Assembly (NCBI GenBank): GCA_045126355.1
Contig: JBGVOE010000001.1
Span: 1-24,502, forward strand
Reading direction: 5' to 3'
DNA length: 24,502 bases
From: CAZSIA01 sp045126355
GTDB taxonomy: Bacteria; Bacillota_I; Bacilli_A; Acholeplasmatales; Anaeroplasmataceae
The position numbers and the translations under genes are program-made. The notes under the pieces are model-generated. The model had not been told where the DNA came from and did no database searches. It worked only from the letters and a program-made list of their open reading frames with translations. This document shows, in pieces, positions 6,640 to 15,100 of the stretch (positions within the stretch are counted from its first letter, which is position 1; each line of letters starts with the position of its first letter).

Positions 6640-6666
6640 TAGTATATGATTAATCATATTTAATGT
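6640..6666 (-). promoter_or_regulatory. Possible mother-cell sigma factor promoter of the yjcZ-like gene
   Basis: On the minus strand AC (6666-6665), 16 bases, then CATATACTA (6648-6640) fits the Bacillus sigma-K pattern AC-N16/17-CATANNNTA. There is no housekeeping-type promoter in the same gap. The pattern is short and this AT-rich, so a chance match is possible. Confidence 0.35.
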
Positions 6667-6678
6667 TTGGGTATAAGT

Positions 6679-6906
6679 CTATTCATTATAATGTAGATCT
6701 TCATCAAATTTATCTTCATTTCTTAGTCCCAAAAAATTCTCAATTCTTTTTAACCGATTATTTAAATTTCTTAATTTTCGATTTGTTTCTTCTAACTGAA
6801 AGAAGATTCTTTGAGACTGATTATCTTGGTAAAAACCACCTTGCTGATATGGTGGGGTATTCATATCTGGCATTTGTGGCATCATAGGTTCACGTCTTCT
6901 AAACAT
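6679..6906 (-). CDS. Small coiled-coil protein of unknown function, possibly spore-related
   Basis: A 75-residue protein I do not recognise as a named family. It starts with a basic MFRRR, then a Met/Pro/Gln-rich stretch (about 7-30), then a charged helical part (about 33-62) with heptad-like Leu/Ile spacing (FFQLEETNRKLRNLNNRLKR), and an acidic tail. No signal peptide or membrane segment. GGTGAT lies three bases before the ATG, and TATCAT six bases before that, the same start module as its neighbours. Its position beside a YjcZ-type gene, and the resemblance of Pro/Gln-rich head plus coiled coil to minor spore-coat proteins, suggest but do not prove a sporulation role. An open frame on the other strand (6663-6887) is its shadow. 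Confidence 0.75.
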   Translation of the reverse strand: MFRRREPMMPQMPDMNTPPYQQGGFYQDNQSQRIFFQLEETNRKLRNLNNRLKRIENFLGLRNEDKFDEDLHYNE

Positions 6907-6909
6907 TTT

Positions 6910-6927
6910 ATCACCAATACTATGATA
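6910..6927 (-). promoter_or_regulatory. Start module of the 75-residue coiled-coil gene
   Basis: Minus strand TATCAT (6927-6922), six bases, GGTGAT (6915-6910), three bases, ATG. The -10 has one mismatch to TATAAT and no clear -35 is seen, so the promoter is weak or uses another sigma factor. Confidence 0.45.
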
Positions 6928-6944
6928 TGAATTTTAAAAAAAAA

Positions 6945-6965
6945 TGATATAATAGTCTCGGTGAT
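6945..6965 (+). promoter_or_regulatory. rsuA start module: extended -10 fused to the ribosome binding site
   Basis: TG-A-TATAAT (6945-6953), six bases, GGTGAT (6960-6965), three bases, ATG. It diverges from the promoter of the coiled-coil gene. Confidence 0.7.
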
Positions 6966-6968
6966 TTT

Positions 6969-7661
6969 ATGCGTTTAGATAAATTTTTAGCTAATTTAAA
7001 GTATGGTAGTAGAAATGATATAAAGAAATTTTGTAAAAAGAACATGATAAAGGTTAATGGAGTAAGTGTTAAAAACGCTGATACTGTGATTAACCCTGAT
7101 GCTGATTTAATTGAAGTTGATGGTGAAGTTGTTTTTTATAAAGAACATATTACCTTAATGATGAATAAACCTGCTGGATATATTTGTTCAACTGTTGATG
7201 AAATATATCCATCACTACTTAATCTTTTAGATAGAAAATATTCCCGTTTTGATTTTAAGTTTGCTGGTAGATTAGATGTTGATACCCTAGGTTTAGTAAT
7301 ACTTTCTACAGATGGTGAAGTTATTCATAAAATTACATCACCAAATAAAGATATGTATAAAACGTATTATGTTAAGACAAAATGTAAAATAGAAAATGAA
7401 ATGTTATTAGAAAGCCCTATAAAACTATTAGATGGTAATAATAGCGAATATATCACCAAAGGCGCAAAAGTTGCTAAAATAAGCGATTTTGAGCTATATC
7501 TTAGTATTACTGAAGGGAAGTTTCATCAAGTTAAAAGAATGTTAGAATATATTGATAATGAAGTTGTACTTTTAAAAAGAATTAAGATAGGTAATTTATC
7601 ATTACCATCTGATTTAGAAGAAGGTAAATACAAAGAAATTTCATTAAATGATGTTTTTTAA
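6969..7661 (+). CDS. rsuA: 16S rRNA pseudouridine synthase, RsuA type
   Basis: A 230-residue enzyme that isomerises a uridine of 16S rRNA to pseudouridine; by family it would be position 516. The N-terminal S4 RNA-binding domain (about 1-50, MRLDKFLANLKYGSR) is followed by the catalytic domain with MMNKPAGYICST (64-75) and the active-site motif AGRLDVDTLGLV (99-110), whose D103 is the catalytic Asp. TSPNKDMYKTYYV and the C-terminal GKFHQVKRML are also typical. RsuA fits better than RluB by the STxD and TSP segments, but a 23S target cannot be excluded. Confidence 0.87.
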   Translation: MRLDKFLANLKYGSRNDIKKFCKKNMIKVNGVSVKNADTVINPDADLIEVDGEVVFYKEHITLMMNKPAGYICSTVDEIYPSLLNLLDRKYSRFDFKFAGRLDVDTLGLVILSTDGEVIHKITSPNKDMYKTYYVKTKCKIENEMLLESPIKLLDGNNSEYITKGAKVAKISDFELYLSITEGKFHQVKRMLEYIDNEVVLLKRIKIGNLSLPSDLEEGKYKEISLNDVF

Positions 7662-7684
7662 TTTCCATTTTACGATTCTTTGAA

Positions 7685-7701
7685 TATACTAAATTGGTGA
7701 T
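7685..7701 (+). promoter_or_regulatory. ylbD start module
   Basis: TATACT (7685-7690), five bases, GGTGAT (7696-7701), three bases, ATG. A poor -35 (TTTCCA at 7662-7667). One base shorter than the other modules of this kind. Confidence 0.5.
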
Positions 7702-7704
7702 GTT

Positions 7705-8124
7705 ATGAGCCGAAAAATTGATGAATTCAAAGAGTTTGTAAAAGCACATCCTTCAATAAAAAATGTTATAGATACTAAAGAAAAAACATGGCAAAATTTA
7801 TTTGAAGAATGGAGTATGTTAGGTTCTGATTTAATGTGGAATAACTATAGTAAAGATGGTGAAGAAAAGGTGAAAACAACTTCAACATCTAAAGTTAATA
7901 TTCCTGTTTCAAAAGAAGTCGCTCAATTAGGTGAGTTAGTAAAAACATGTGTTGGATATGTTAAAAAAATAAATCCAGATAGTATTGCTAAAACAGTAAC
8001 AAATGTCCAAAAGTTAATGGCACTTGTTGCTGGCATTGGTGCTGCTAATACAGCTAAAGCGGCTAAGACTAATAAATTAACTGGCGATCCTTTGTTTGAT
8101 AAAAAGTTTGATGATTGGTACTAA
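7705..8124 (+). CDS. ylbD: YlbD-like putative spore coat protein
   Basis: A 139-residue protein of the YlbD family, annotated as a putative coat protein in Bacillus. The N-terminus has the family layout (IDEFKEFVKAHPSI then KTWQNLFEEWSMLG), a conserved Trp-rich core. A Lys/Val middle part is followed by an Ala-rich stretch (about 108-125, ALVAGIGAANTAKAA) and the closing FDKKFDDWY. Identification rests on the N-terminal motif and on the gene order ylbD-ylbE-ylbF-ylbG, the same as in Bacillus. Its stop overlaps the ylbE start (TAATG). Function is not known in detail. Confidence 0.82.
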   Translation: MSRKIDEFKEFVKAHPSIKNVIDTKEKTWQNLFEEWSMLGSDLMWNNYSKDGEEKVKTTSTSKVNIPVSKEVAQLGELVKTCVGYVKKINPDSIAKTVTNVQKLMALVAGIGAANTAKAAKTNKLTGDPLFDKKFDDWY

Positions 8125-8342
8125 TGGATATGAAATATTTTTATGATAATCCTATTCATTTAGAGTATTTAAGATATCATCCAAGATGGTATAAAATACT
8201 TCATTATGAACCAACTATGTTGTCTTCATTTATTGAAGAAGCTAACAGAGAGTTGCATTTGACTAAAAGAGATTCTTTATTAGAATTTAATAAAAAACTA
8301 TCTTTTGTTTCAAGCTTAATGCAATATCTAGCAAAAAAATAA
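8124..8342 (+). CDS. ylbE: YlbE-like protein
   Basis: A 72-residue protein of the YlbE family, function unknown. The conserved stretch is the LRYHPRWYKILHYEPTML region near the middle, with paired aromatic and His residues. The open frame can be extended to a TTG at 8115, but the ATG at 8124 shares a base with the ylbD stop (TAATG), and such overlap suggests translational coupling. No strong separate ribosome binding site is visible. The gene is followed by a new start module for ylbF. Confidence 0.8.
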   Translation: MDMKYFYDNPIHLEYLRYHPRWYKILHYEPTMLSSFIEEANRELHLTKRDSLLEFNKKLSFVSSLMQYLAKK

Positions 8343-8351
8343 AATTCATAG

Positions 8352-8369
8352 TATAATAGGTAAGGTGAT
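8352..8369 (+). promoter_or_regulatory. ylbF start module
   Basis: TATAAT (8352-8357), six bases, GGTGAT (8364-8369), five bases, GTG start. It begins ten bases after the ylbE stop, so ylbFG can be transcribed apart from ylbDE. Confidence 0.65.
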
Positions 8370-8374
8370 AAAAA

Positions 8375-8719
8375 GTGCGTTATTTCGAATTGTGTGAAAA
8401 AAGTGTAAACTTTGCTGAAGAAATAATGGAATCTCCTGAATTTAAAGAGTTAGTAAATTTAAAAGAAGAAATTTCATTAAAGATACCTAATTTAGTATTA
8501 GAATTTAATAAAGCAAAAGAAAAGTATGAAGAAGTTTGTAAATATTCAACATATCATCCAGATTATAAAAAAGTAAAATTAGAATTAGTTAGAACAAAAG
8601 AAGCTTTATATACTAATGAATTAGTTATTAAATATAAAGAATTAGAAAGAAAAGTTCAAGAAAAATTGAATGCTGCTTCACAAGAAATTGTTAAAGCTAT
8701 TAGTAATAATGTAAAGTAG
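8375..8719 (+). CDS. ylbF: YlbF-family protein (RicF-like RNase Y adaptor)
   Basis: A 114-residue all-helical protein of the YlbF/YmcA family. In Bacillus YlbF (RicF) joins YmcA and YaaT in a complex that steers RNase Y and influences competence, biofilm and sporulation. The family core (ESPEFKELVNLKEEISL ... YHPDYKKVKLELVRTKEAL) is intact. It is shorter than the Bacillus protein and ends (SQEIVKAISNNVK) without the Cys-bearing C-terminal tail that helps hold an iron-sulfur cluster there; its only Cys residues are near positions 7 and 54. GTG start at 8375, five bases after GGTGAT. The partner genes are not in the window. Confidence 0.85.
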   Translation: MRYFELCEKSVNFAEEIMESPEFKELVNLKEEISLKIPNLVLEFNKAKEKYEEVCKYSTYHPDYKKVKLELVRTKEALYTNELVIKYKELERKVQEKLNAASQEIVKAISNNVK

Positions 8720-8729
8720 GTGTAGGATT

Positions 8730-8954
8730 ATGATCGAAAGAAAAGGATTAATTGTTTATTTTGAAGATAAAGAAGTATTAAATAAATTAGATAAAAATGT
8801 TGTAAATATTTATTATGTATCAGAAAGAAATAATTACGCAATTATCTATTGTGATTTAAATCGTTATAAACCTTTATGTTCTCAACTGCAAACAATGAAA
8901 GGTATTATAAGTTTTGAAGACTCAATGAGTAATGTAGAAGCCAATAGTTTTTAA
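8730..8954 (+). CDS. ylbG: YlbG-like protein (UPF0298 / DUF2129)
   Basis: A 74-residue protein. The first half matches the family: KGLIVYF, then NIYYVSERNNYAIIYCDLN. It is somewhat shorter than the 90-residue Bacillus member, ending soon after the core. Function unknown. It follows ylbF by ten bases with AGGTG as ribosome binding site and is the last gene of the cluster, where in Bacillus rsmD would follow. Its stop codon lies in the loop of the terminator. Confidence 0.83.
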   Translation: MIERKGLIVYFEDKEVLNKLDKNVVNIYYVSERNNYAIIYCDLNRYKPLCSQLQTMKGIISFEDSMSNVEANSF

Positions 8955-8973
8955 TTAAACTGTTGGTTTTTTT
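8941..8973 (+). terminator. Rho-independent terminator after ylbG
   Basis: CCAATAGTTT (8941-8950) pairs with AAACTGTTGG (8957-8966), one G-U pair, 6-base loop, followed by seven T. Confidence 0.9.
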
Positions 8974-9003
8974 ATTTTTTTGTAAACTGTCAAGAAAAAA
9001 TAC

Positions 9004-9031
9004 TTGACACCTATATTTAACATGGTATAAT
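9004..9031 (+). promoter_or_regulatory. Strong promoter of rpsP-khpA
   Basis: TTGACA (9004-9009), 16 bases, extended -10 TG-G-TATAAT (9023-9031). It is the only plus-strand promoter here with both a perfect -35 and a perfect extended -10. Confidence 0.92.
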
Positions 9032-9065
9032 GATATAGGAATTTAAAAAAAGGAGTGTTTTAAAC

Positions 9066-9344
9066 ATGGCTGTTAAATTAAGATTACAAAGATTCGGTGC
9101 TCACAAAAGCCCATACTATCGTATTGTTGCTGCTGATAGCAGAAGCCCAAGAGATGGTAAATTTATTGAAGTAGTTGGTACATATGAAGTAGTTTCTAGT
9201 CCTGCTAAAGTTTCTTTAAATGAAGAAAAAGTTTTAGCTTGGTTAAATAACGGTGCTCAACCAACAGATACAGTAAAAAGTATTTTATCTAAAGAAGGAA
9301 TTTTAGCAAAATACGCAGCTTCAAAAGTTAAAAAAAGTAACTAA
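9066..9344 (+). CDS. rpsP: Small ribosomal subunit protein S16
   Basis: A 92-residue 30S protein that stabilises 16S rRNA folding. The N-terminus (KLRLQRFGAHKSPYYRIV) and the following ADSRSPRDGKFIEVVGTY are the family signature; length is normal. AAGGAGTG lies ahead of the ATG. It opens the block rpsP-khpA-(addBA)-rimM-trmD found with minor variation across Firmicutes. Confidence 0.97.
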   Translation: MAVKLRLQRFGAHKSPYYRIVAADSRSPRDGKFIEVVGTYEVVSSPAKVSLNEEKVLAWLNNGAQPTDTVKSILSKEGILAKYAASKVKKSN

Positions 9345-9358
9345 TTGGGGTGTGTAAA

Positions 9359-9604
9359 ATGATTAATTACGTTGAATTAATTAAAAATCTCATCATGCCA
9401 CTAGTTATACATGAAGATTGTGTTAATGTTACATCTACTGTTTTAGAAGATGGAACAATTAATGTTAATGTCAACGTTGCTAATGAAGACGTAGGTCGTG
9501 TAATTGGCAAGGGTGGGAAAATAGCAACATCAATTCGTACAATTGTTTATGCTGCTGCTTCTAGAGAAAATGCTAAAGTCAAAGTAAATATTGACGCAGA
9601 ATAA
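9359..9604 (+). CDS. khpA: RNA-binding KH-domain protein KhpA
   Basis: An 81-residue single KH domain with the GxxG loop in VGRVIGKGGKIATSI (about 43-57). In Firmicutes KhpA pairs with KhpB (Jag) and binds many RNAs, affecting cell elongation and division. The frame could begin at GTG 9350, but that lies within the ribosome binding site GGGGTGTG; the ATG at 9359 gives the usual length. It starts 14 bases after rpsP and is followed by a terminator. KhpB is not in the window. Confidence 0.92.
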   Translation: MINYVELIKNLIMPLVIHEDCVNVTSTVLEDGTINVNVNVANEDVGRVIGKGGKIATSIRTIVYAAASRENAKVKVNIDAE

Positions 9605-9629
9605 GATAGGAGAAATCCTGTCTTTTTTT
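9603..9629 (+). terminator. Rho-independent terminator after khpA
   Basis: AAGATAGGA (9603-9611) and TCCTGTCTT (9616-9624), one G-U pair, closed by a GAAA tetraloop and followed by T. The khpA stop lies at the foot of the stem. It separates rpsP-khpA from addBA. Confidence 0.9.
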
Positions 9630-9736
9630 CTACTCTTTAGTTTCTTTGTATGATAAGATAAATTAGAAGAATTTAAAAAAATATTATAAATATTATAAAA
9701 AAAGATTACGATGTCCATTTTTTTGTACATCACTAA

Positions 9737-9745
9737 TGATATAAT
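9737..9745 (+). promoter_or_regulatory. Extended -10 ahead of addB
   Basis: TG-A-TATAAT at 9737-9745 with no convincing -35. An imperfect hairpin (9705-9714 with 9727-9737) lies just upstream, and a short AATATTATA direct repeat before that; neither has a clear role. Confidence 0.55.
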
Positions 9746-9779
9746 TGGAAATGTAAAGATATTATATTAAAAGAAAGAG

Positions 9780-12149
9780 ATGATTAATGTGGATTTTAAA
9801 GAAAATTCAATAATTGTGTGTAATGAAAATGTTAAGAAAAATATTATAAAACGTAATTTCGAAGAGAAGAAATTATGTAATTTAACATTTATTAATATCG
9901 ATGAATTTATTAAAAGATATACATTTAAGATTTCAAAAGAAGCAATCATTTATTCGATGAAGTTTTTATCGATGTCTTTTAAGAATACAATTACAATTAT
10001 TAATAATATTTATTATGTTGAATGTGATAAAGAATATAATGATTCTAAGTTAAATAAGCTTAGAGATTTAAAGAAAGAATTGATTGAGCATAAGTTGTTA
10101 GAGTTTGATTTATACTTTAAACAATTTATTAAAGGGAAAAATATTTACGTAGTTGGAGAGTATCTAGATATTTTTCAAAAACATATTTTTAGTGAAGTCC
10201 AAAATTCATCAAATGTTTTTTATGTAACTAACGATAATAAAAAACTAGAGTTAGATGTATATAGTTTTGAAAAATATAATGATGAAGCAGAGTGGGTTTT
10301 CAGTCAAATTTTAACACTTTTAAACAGTGGTACTAATATTAATGATATCTATATTATTAACGAAAGTAATGAATATAGCCATCTGTTATATAGATATAGT
10401 AACTTATATAAAATACCAGTTCATATTAAAGAAAATGAATCTATTGATAACCATCATATTATTAAAGAATTTTTATCTAATTTATGTGTTTGTCCATTAG
10501 AATTTGCATTAGAAAAATTAAATGAATATAAAAATAAATACTTTTATAATAAAGTTGTTGAGATTTTAAATGATTACTATTTTATAGAAGATAAAGAGAT
10601 TTTAACTGAAGTTTTAGAAGCTTTATTAAGTAATATTAAATATGAAGAAGATATCGAAAAAGATTGTGTTAATGTAGTAGGATTAGATTATGATTTTAAA
10701 GATACTGACCATGTATTTTTAATCAGCTTTAATAATAATACTTATCCTAAGACTTATTTAGATGAGGCTTATTTACCTGATAAATATTTTGATAAAGTCT
10801 TATTAACTCCAACACTAATTAAAAACGAATTAGAGCGTAATAAAGCCATATATTCGCTATCTAAAATAAATAATATTTATATTAGTTTTTCAAAATTAAC
10901 TAAGGTTGAAAATGTTATATCAAGTATTACATCGGATGTTAATACTAATCTTAAAAAAAGTGAATCAAAGGTTGGTTTAAGCAAGGATATTGATAATTTA
11001 AAAGTAGGTATTATGATTGATGAGTTGATTAATTTTGATAATCATAATACAAATTTAGACTTATTATTCTCATCATTAAATCCAGCATATAAAACTTATG
11101 ATAATAGTTTTGACTTTGTTGACAAAGATGTCTTAAAAGAAAAAATAAAGAGTTCTATTAAACTATCCTATACATCACTATCTACATTTTATAAATGTCA
11201 ATTCCGTTATTATTTAGAACGTGTTTTATATCTTAATCGTAGTGAAGATACTAACGCAATTATGATTGGAAATATGTTCCATGCGATTTTAGAAAAATAT
11301 GGAACAGAAGGTTTTGATTTAGAAGCTGAAAGGCAAAAACAATATGATAGTATTACTGATATTAGCACTCGCTTTTACTTTAATAAATTGTGGCCAGACT
11401 TCTTACTAGCTTTAGAGGTTATTGATGAATTTAGGGAAGTTACTTATTTAAAAGATGAACTTCATGAACAAGAGGTTAATATTGATTTATCAGATGATTA
11501 TTTTACTAAAATATTTACTGGTAAGATTGATAAAATAATTTATAAAACAATTGATAAAGTAGACTATGTTTCAATCATTGATTATAAAACAGGAAAAGAT
11601 ATTCCTTCACTTGATAATGTAGCAGATGGGTTTAATTTACAGTTACCTGTATATGCGTACTTCTTAGCTAAGACTGAACTATTAAAAAATCCTAAAATTT
11701 TAGGTATTTATTTACAACGTATCTTAAATAATAGTAAACCAACTAAGACTAAAGATTTATTAACTGTTCAAAAAGACGCTTTAAAATTAGATGGCTATTC
11801 AACTATTGACAAAAAAGACTTAGCTCTTTTAGATCCTAATTATAGTAAGAGTTCATATATTAAAAGTATGAGTCTTTTAAAAGATGGTTCATTTAATAGA
11901 TACGCTAAAGTATTTTCAGCTGGTGACATTAATGATTTGATTAAAATGGTTGAAGAATTAATAAATGAAGCTTTTAGTGATATTGAACAAGGTAATTTCA
12001 ATATTAATCCTAAAAGTATTAGTGGTAATAATAAATCATGTCAATTCTGTCCTTATATGAATATTTGTTATCGTAAAAATAAAGATATAAAAGTTATTGA
12101 TGAAAAAAAGTTTAAAGAAACGGTAGGTGATGAAGATGGACTTCACTAA
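9780..12149 (+). CDS. addB: AddB/RexB subunit of the AddAB helicase-nuclease, short form
   Basis: This 789-residue protein is the partner of AddA in repair of double-strand breaks. The C-terminal RecB-type nuclease is complete: GKID (D584), IIDYKTGK (D601, K603), and four Cys for an iron-sulfur cluster, C473 (in YKCQFRYYLERVL) and C754, C757, C763 (CQFCPYMNIC), with the same C-X2-C-X5-C spacing as Bacillus AddB. The N-terminal helicase-like half is strongly reduced and has no Walker A motif, as in RexB of lactic acid bacteria. Bacillus AddB is about 1170 residues, so some 380 are missing, without any frameshift. The start may instead be GTG at 9789, which is better spaced from AGATGAT (9779-9785). 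It overlaps addA by 14 bases. Confidence 0.88.
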   Translation: MINVDFKENSIIVCNENVKKNIIKRNFEEKKLCNLTFINIDEFIKRYTFKISKEAIIYSMKFLSMSFKNTITIINNIYYVECDKEYNDSKLNKLRDLKKELIEHKLLEFDLYFKQFIKGKNIYVVGEYLDIFQKHIFSEVQNSSNVFYVTNDNKKLELDVYSFEKYNDEAEWVFSQILTLLNSGTNINDIYIINESNEYSHLLYRYSNLYKIPVHIKENESIDNHHIIKEFLSNLCVCPLEFALEKLNEYKNKYFYNKVVEILNDYYFIEDKEILTEVLEALLSNIKYEEDIEKDCVNVVGLDYDFKDTDHVFLISFNNNTYPKTYLDEAYLPDKYFDKVLLTPTLIKNELERNKAIYSLSKINNIYISFSKLTKVENVISSITSDVNTNLKKSESKVGLSKDIDNLKVGIMIDELINFDNHNTNLDLLFSSLNPAYKTYDNSFDFVDKDVLKEKIKSSIKLSYTSLSTFYKCQFRYYLERVLYLNRSEDTNAIMIGNMFHAILEKYGTEGFDLEAERQKQYDSITDISTRFYFNKLWPDFLLALEVIDEFREVTYLKDELHEQEVNIDLSDDYFTKIFTGKIDKIIYKTIDKVDYVSIIDYKTGKDIPSLDNVADGFNLQLPVYAYFLAKTELLKNPKILGIYLQRILNNSKPTKTKDLLTVQKDALKLDGYSTIDKKDLALLDPNYSKSSYIKSMSLLKDGSFNRYAKVFSAGDINDLIKMVEELINEAFSDIEQGNFNINPKSISGNNKSCQFCPYMNICYRKNKDIKVIDEKKFKETVGDEDGLH

Positions 12150-15100
12150 TGAACAAAAACAAGCAATATATACACGAGGTACTAATTTGATTGTTTCAGC
12201 TGGTGCGGGTAGTGGGAAGACCGCTGTTTTATCTGAACGAATTTTACAAATGTTATGTGATGGTTATGACATTAGCAGATTATTAGTATTAACATTTACA
12301 AATGCTGCGGCACTTGAAATGAAAACACGAATTAAAAAGAAGGTTTCAAAAGTTCCATCTTTAAGCGAACAAGTTAGTAAAATTGATTCAGCTTATATTA
12401 CTACTTTTGATGCGTTTGCTTTAAGCTTGGTTAAAAAGTATCATTACTTATTAGGTATCTCTAAAGATTTAACAATAGCTGATAGTGTAGTGATGAAATT
12501 AAAAAAAGAAGAGATTATTAATGAAATATTTACAAAACATTACACTAAAGAAACTACTCAATTTTTAGATCTATTAAATAAATTTACTTTTAAAGATGAT
12601 AATGAGTTTAAAGATAGTATTTTAAAAATTGCAGAAAAGATTGAATTAAAACCAAACAAAGAAAAGTTTTTATATTCTTATCTAGATAATTATTATAAAG
12701 ATGAAAATATTGACTCTTATATAAAGATTTATGTAGAAGAATGTAATGAAAGATTAAAAGATTTTAAACTTAGTGCGGATGACATTTATACATTAACTCC
12801 TGATTCTAAACTAGGTGAGTTTTTAAGTGAGTTTCTTGATTTTATTAAATTAGAACATAGTTATGAAGAAATCATTGCCTATTTTACTACCCTTAAGATT
12901 CCTTCTGCACCAAGAGGAGATGAGGAGAGCCAAGAATTAAGAAAGAAATTTAAAGATGATGTTGATAAATTTGCCTCAGACTTTTTAAAATTTGATAATG
13001 TAGAAGTTATTAAAGAAAGTTTAATGCAAACAAAAAGTTATGTTAGTGTAATAATTAATATATTATTAGAATTTTTTAATTGTGTTAAAGAATATAAAAT
13101 CAAAAATAATGTATTCGAATTTAATGATATATCAATGTTTTTATTACAGTTATTAGAAGATGATAGCGAAGTATTAAATGAAGTATCTAACTCTTTCGAT
13201 GAAATATTATTAGATGAATATCAAGATACATCAGATATTCAAGAAGCTTTTATTAGTTTAATTGGACGTAATAATGTTTATATGGTTGGAGATATTAAAC
13301 AATCTATTTATCGTTTTAGAAATGCTAATCCATATATCTTTAAAGAAAAATATGATAATTATAAAGCTAGTAATGGTGGAGTAAAAATTGATTTAAATAA
13401 AAATTATCGTTCTAGAAAAGAAGTTTTAGATAATATCAATTTACTGTTTAGATACTTGATGACAGAAGAGTGTGGAGATGCAGATTATATTAATGATCAT
13501 CAAATGAATTATGGTAATACTACATATGATAAAATGTGCATGGACTCTTTTTCATATGATCAAGAATACTTAACATATGAACCTGATTCAATGAAAATAT
13601 ATTCAAATGATGAAATTGAAGTTTTTATCATAGCTAATAAAATTAAAGAATTGATGGATAATAACACTAAGGTATTTGATAAAGATTCAAATTCACTTAG
13701 ACCTATTAAGTATAGTGATATTTCAGTTATAGTGCCAAGAAAGAAAAATATTGGACTTATTCAAAAGATTTTTACTAGTGAAGGTATTCCTTTAAATATC
13801 GCAATTGATGAGAAGATTACTGATTCACCAATGATTGGTTTAATTTCTTCACTTCTAAATTTAGTTACATCAGTAGGCAGCAGTGATTATAAAAAATATG
13901 CATTCTATTTTGTAAGTGTAGCTAGAAGTTTCTTATTTAGACAAAGTGATGATTTAATCTTACGTGAAAGTCTAAACTATTATAAAGATAATGAAATTTA
14001 TGAGATAGCTAAAAGAGTAAATTATTATAGCAGATCACATTCAGTAACAAAGACTTTTGAATATTTATTACAAGAATTTAATGTATATAATTCACTTATT
14101 AAAATAGGTGATATTGATAAACATTTATCAGTTATTAATTATTTAGCTGATATGGTTTCAAATTTAACATCTTATAAGTATGATTTAGACTTAATTGCTA
14201 AACATTTTGAACTGATTATTGATGAAGAAATAGAAATTAATTATTCTAATAAAACTAACGCTAATGGAGTTGTTTTAATCAATATTCACAAATCTAAAGG
14301 GTTAGAATATCCGATTTGTTTTTTCTGTGATTTAATTGGTGGATTTAACAGAACAGACATTAAAGAATCTTTCCTATTCGATAAAGATTTCGGCTTTATT
14401 ACGCCTTATTTTTCTGATGCTAAAGAAGATACAATCTTAAAAATTTTATATAAGCATAAATATATCAAAGAAGATATTAGTGAACGTATTAGACTATTTT
14501 ATGTAGCGTTAACTAGAGCTAGAGAAAAAATGTATTTTGTTATTCCTAAGATAGATTATTTAAAGAAGGTTGCCTCTCCATTCTTATTTAATTCATATGC
14601 TAACTTTATTTCATATTATTATGATGAGGCTATTGGAAAATATGTAAAAGAAGTTAATTATGATGATTATATTAATAAAGATTATCTTGACTTTATGAGT
14701 TGTTCTTACGATGAAAAAATCAAGCGTGTTACACCTATTAAATATCTTGATTATGAATTTAATAAAACTACTATTAATAAAGCTCAAATTAGTCATAAGA
14801 TATTAGATGTGATAACAAAAGATGAAGCTATGGTTTTAAAAATCGGAACTAGATTACATGAAGTTATGGAAACTCTTGATTTTAATAATATAAATTTAGA
14901 AGTATTTAATTTGAATAAACGAGAAGAAGAAATGTTAAATAATGTTTTATCTTTAGATTGTTTTAAAAATATTAGTAACGCTAAAGTATATAAAGAATTT
15001 GAATTTATGTATGAAGATGATGGTAATTTATATCATGGTATAATCGACTTATTAGTAGAGTATGATGATCATTTTGAAATAATTGATTATAAACTTTCTG

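Noticed and set aside
6663..6887. Plus-strand open frame of 74 codons opposite the coiled-coil gene
   Set aside because: The minus-strand frame has GGTGAT at the right spacing, a -10 box and protein-like composition; this one has none.
9705..9737. Imperfect hairpin before addB as a riboswitch
   Set aside because: It lies upstream of the likely -10 (9740-9745), so it would not be in the transcript, and it resembles no known riboswitch.
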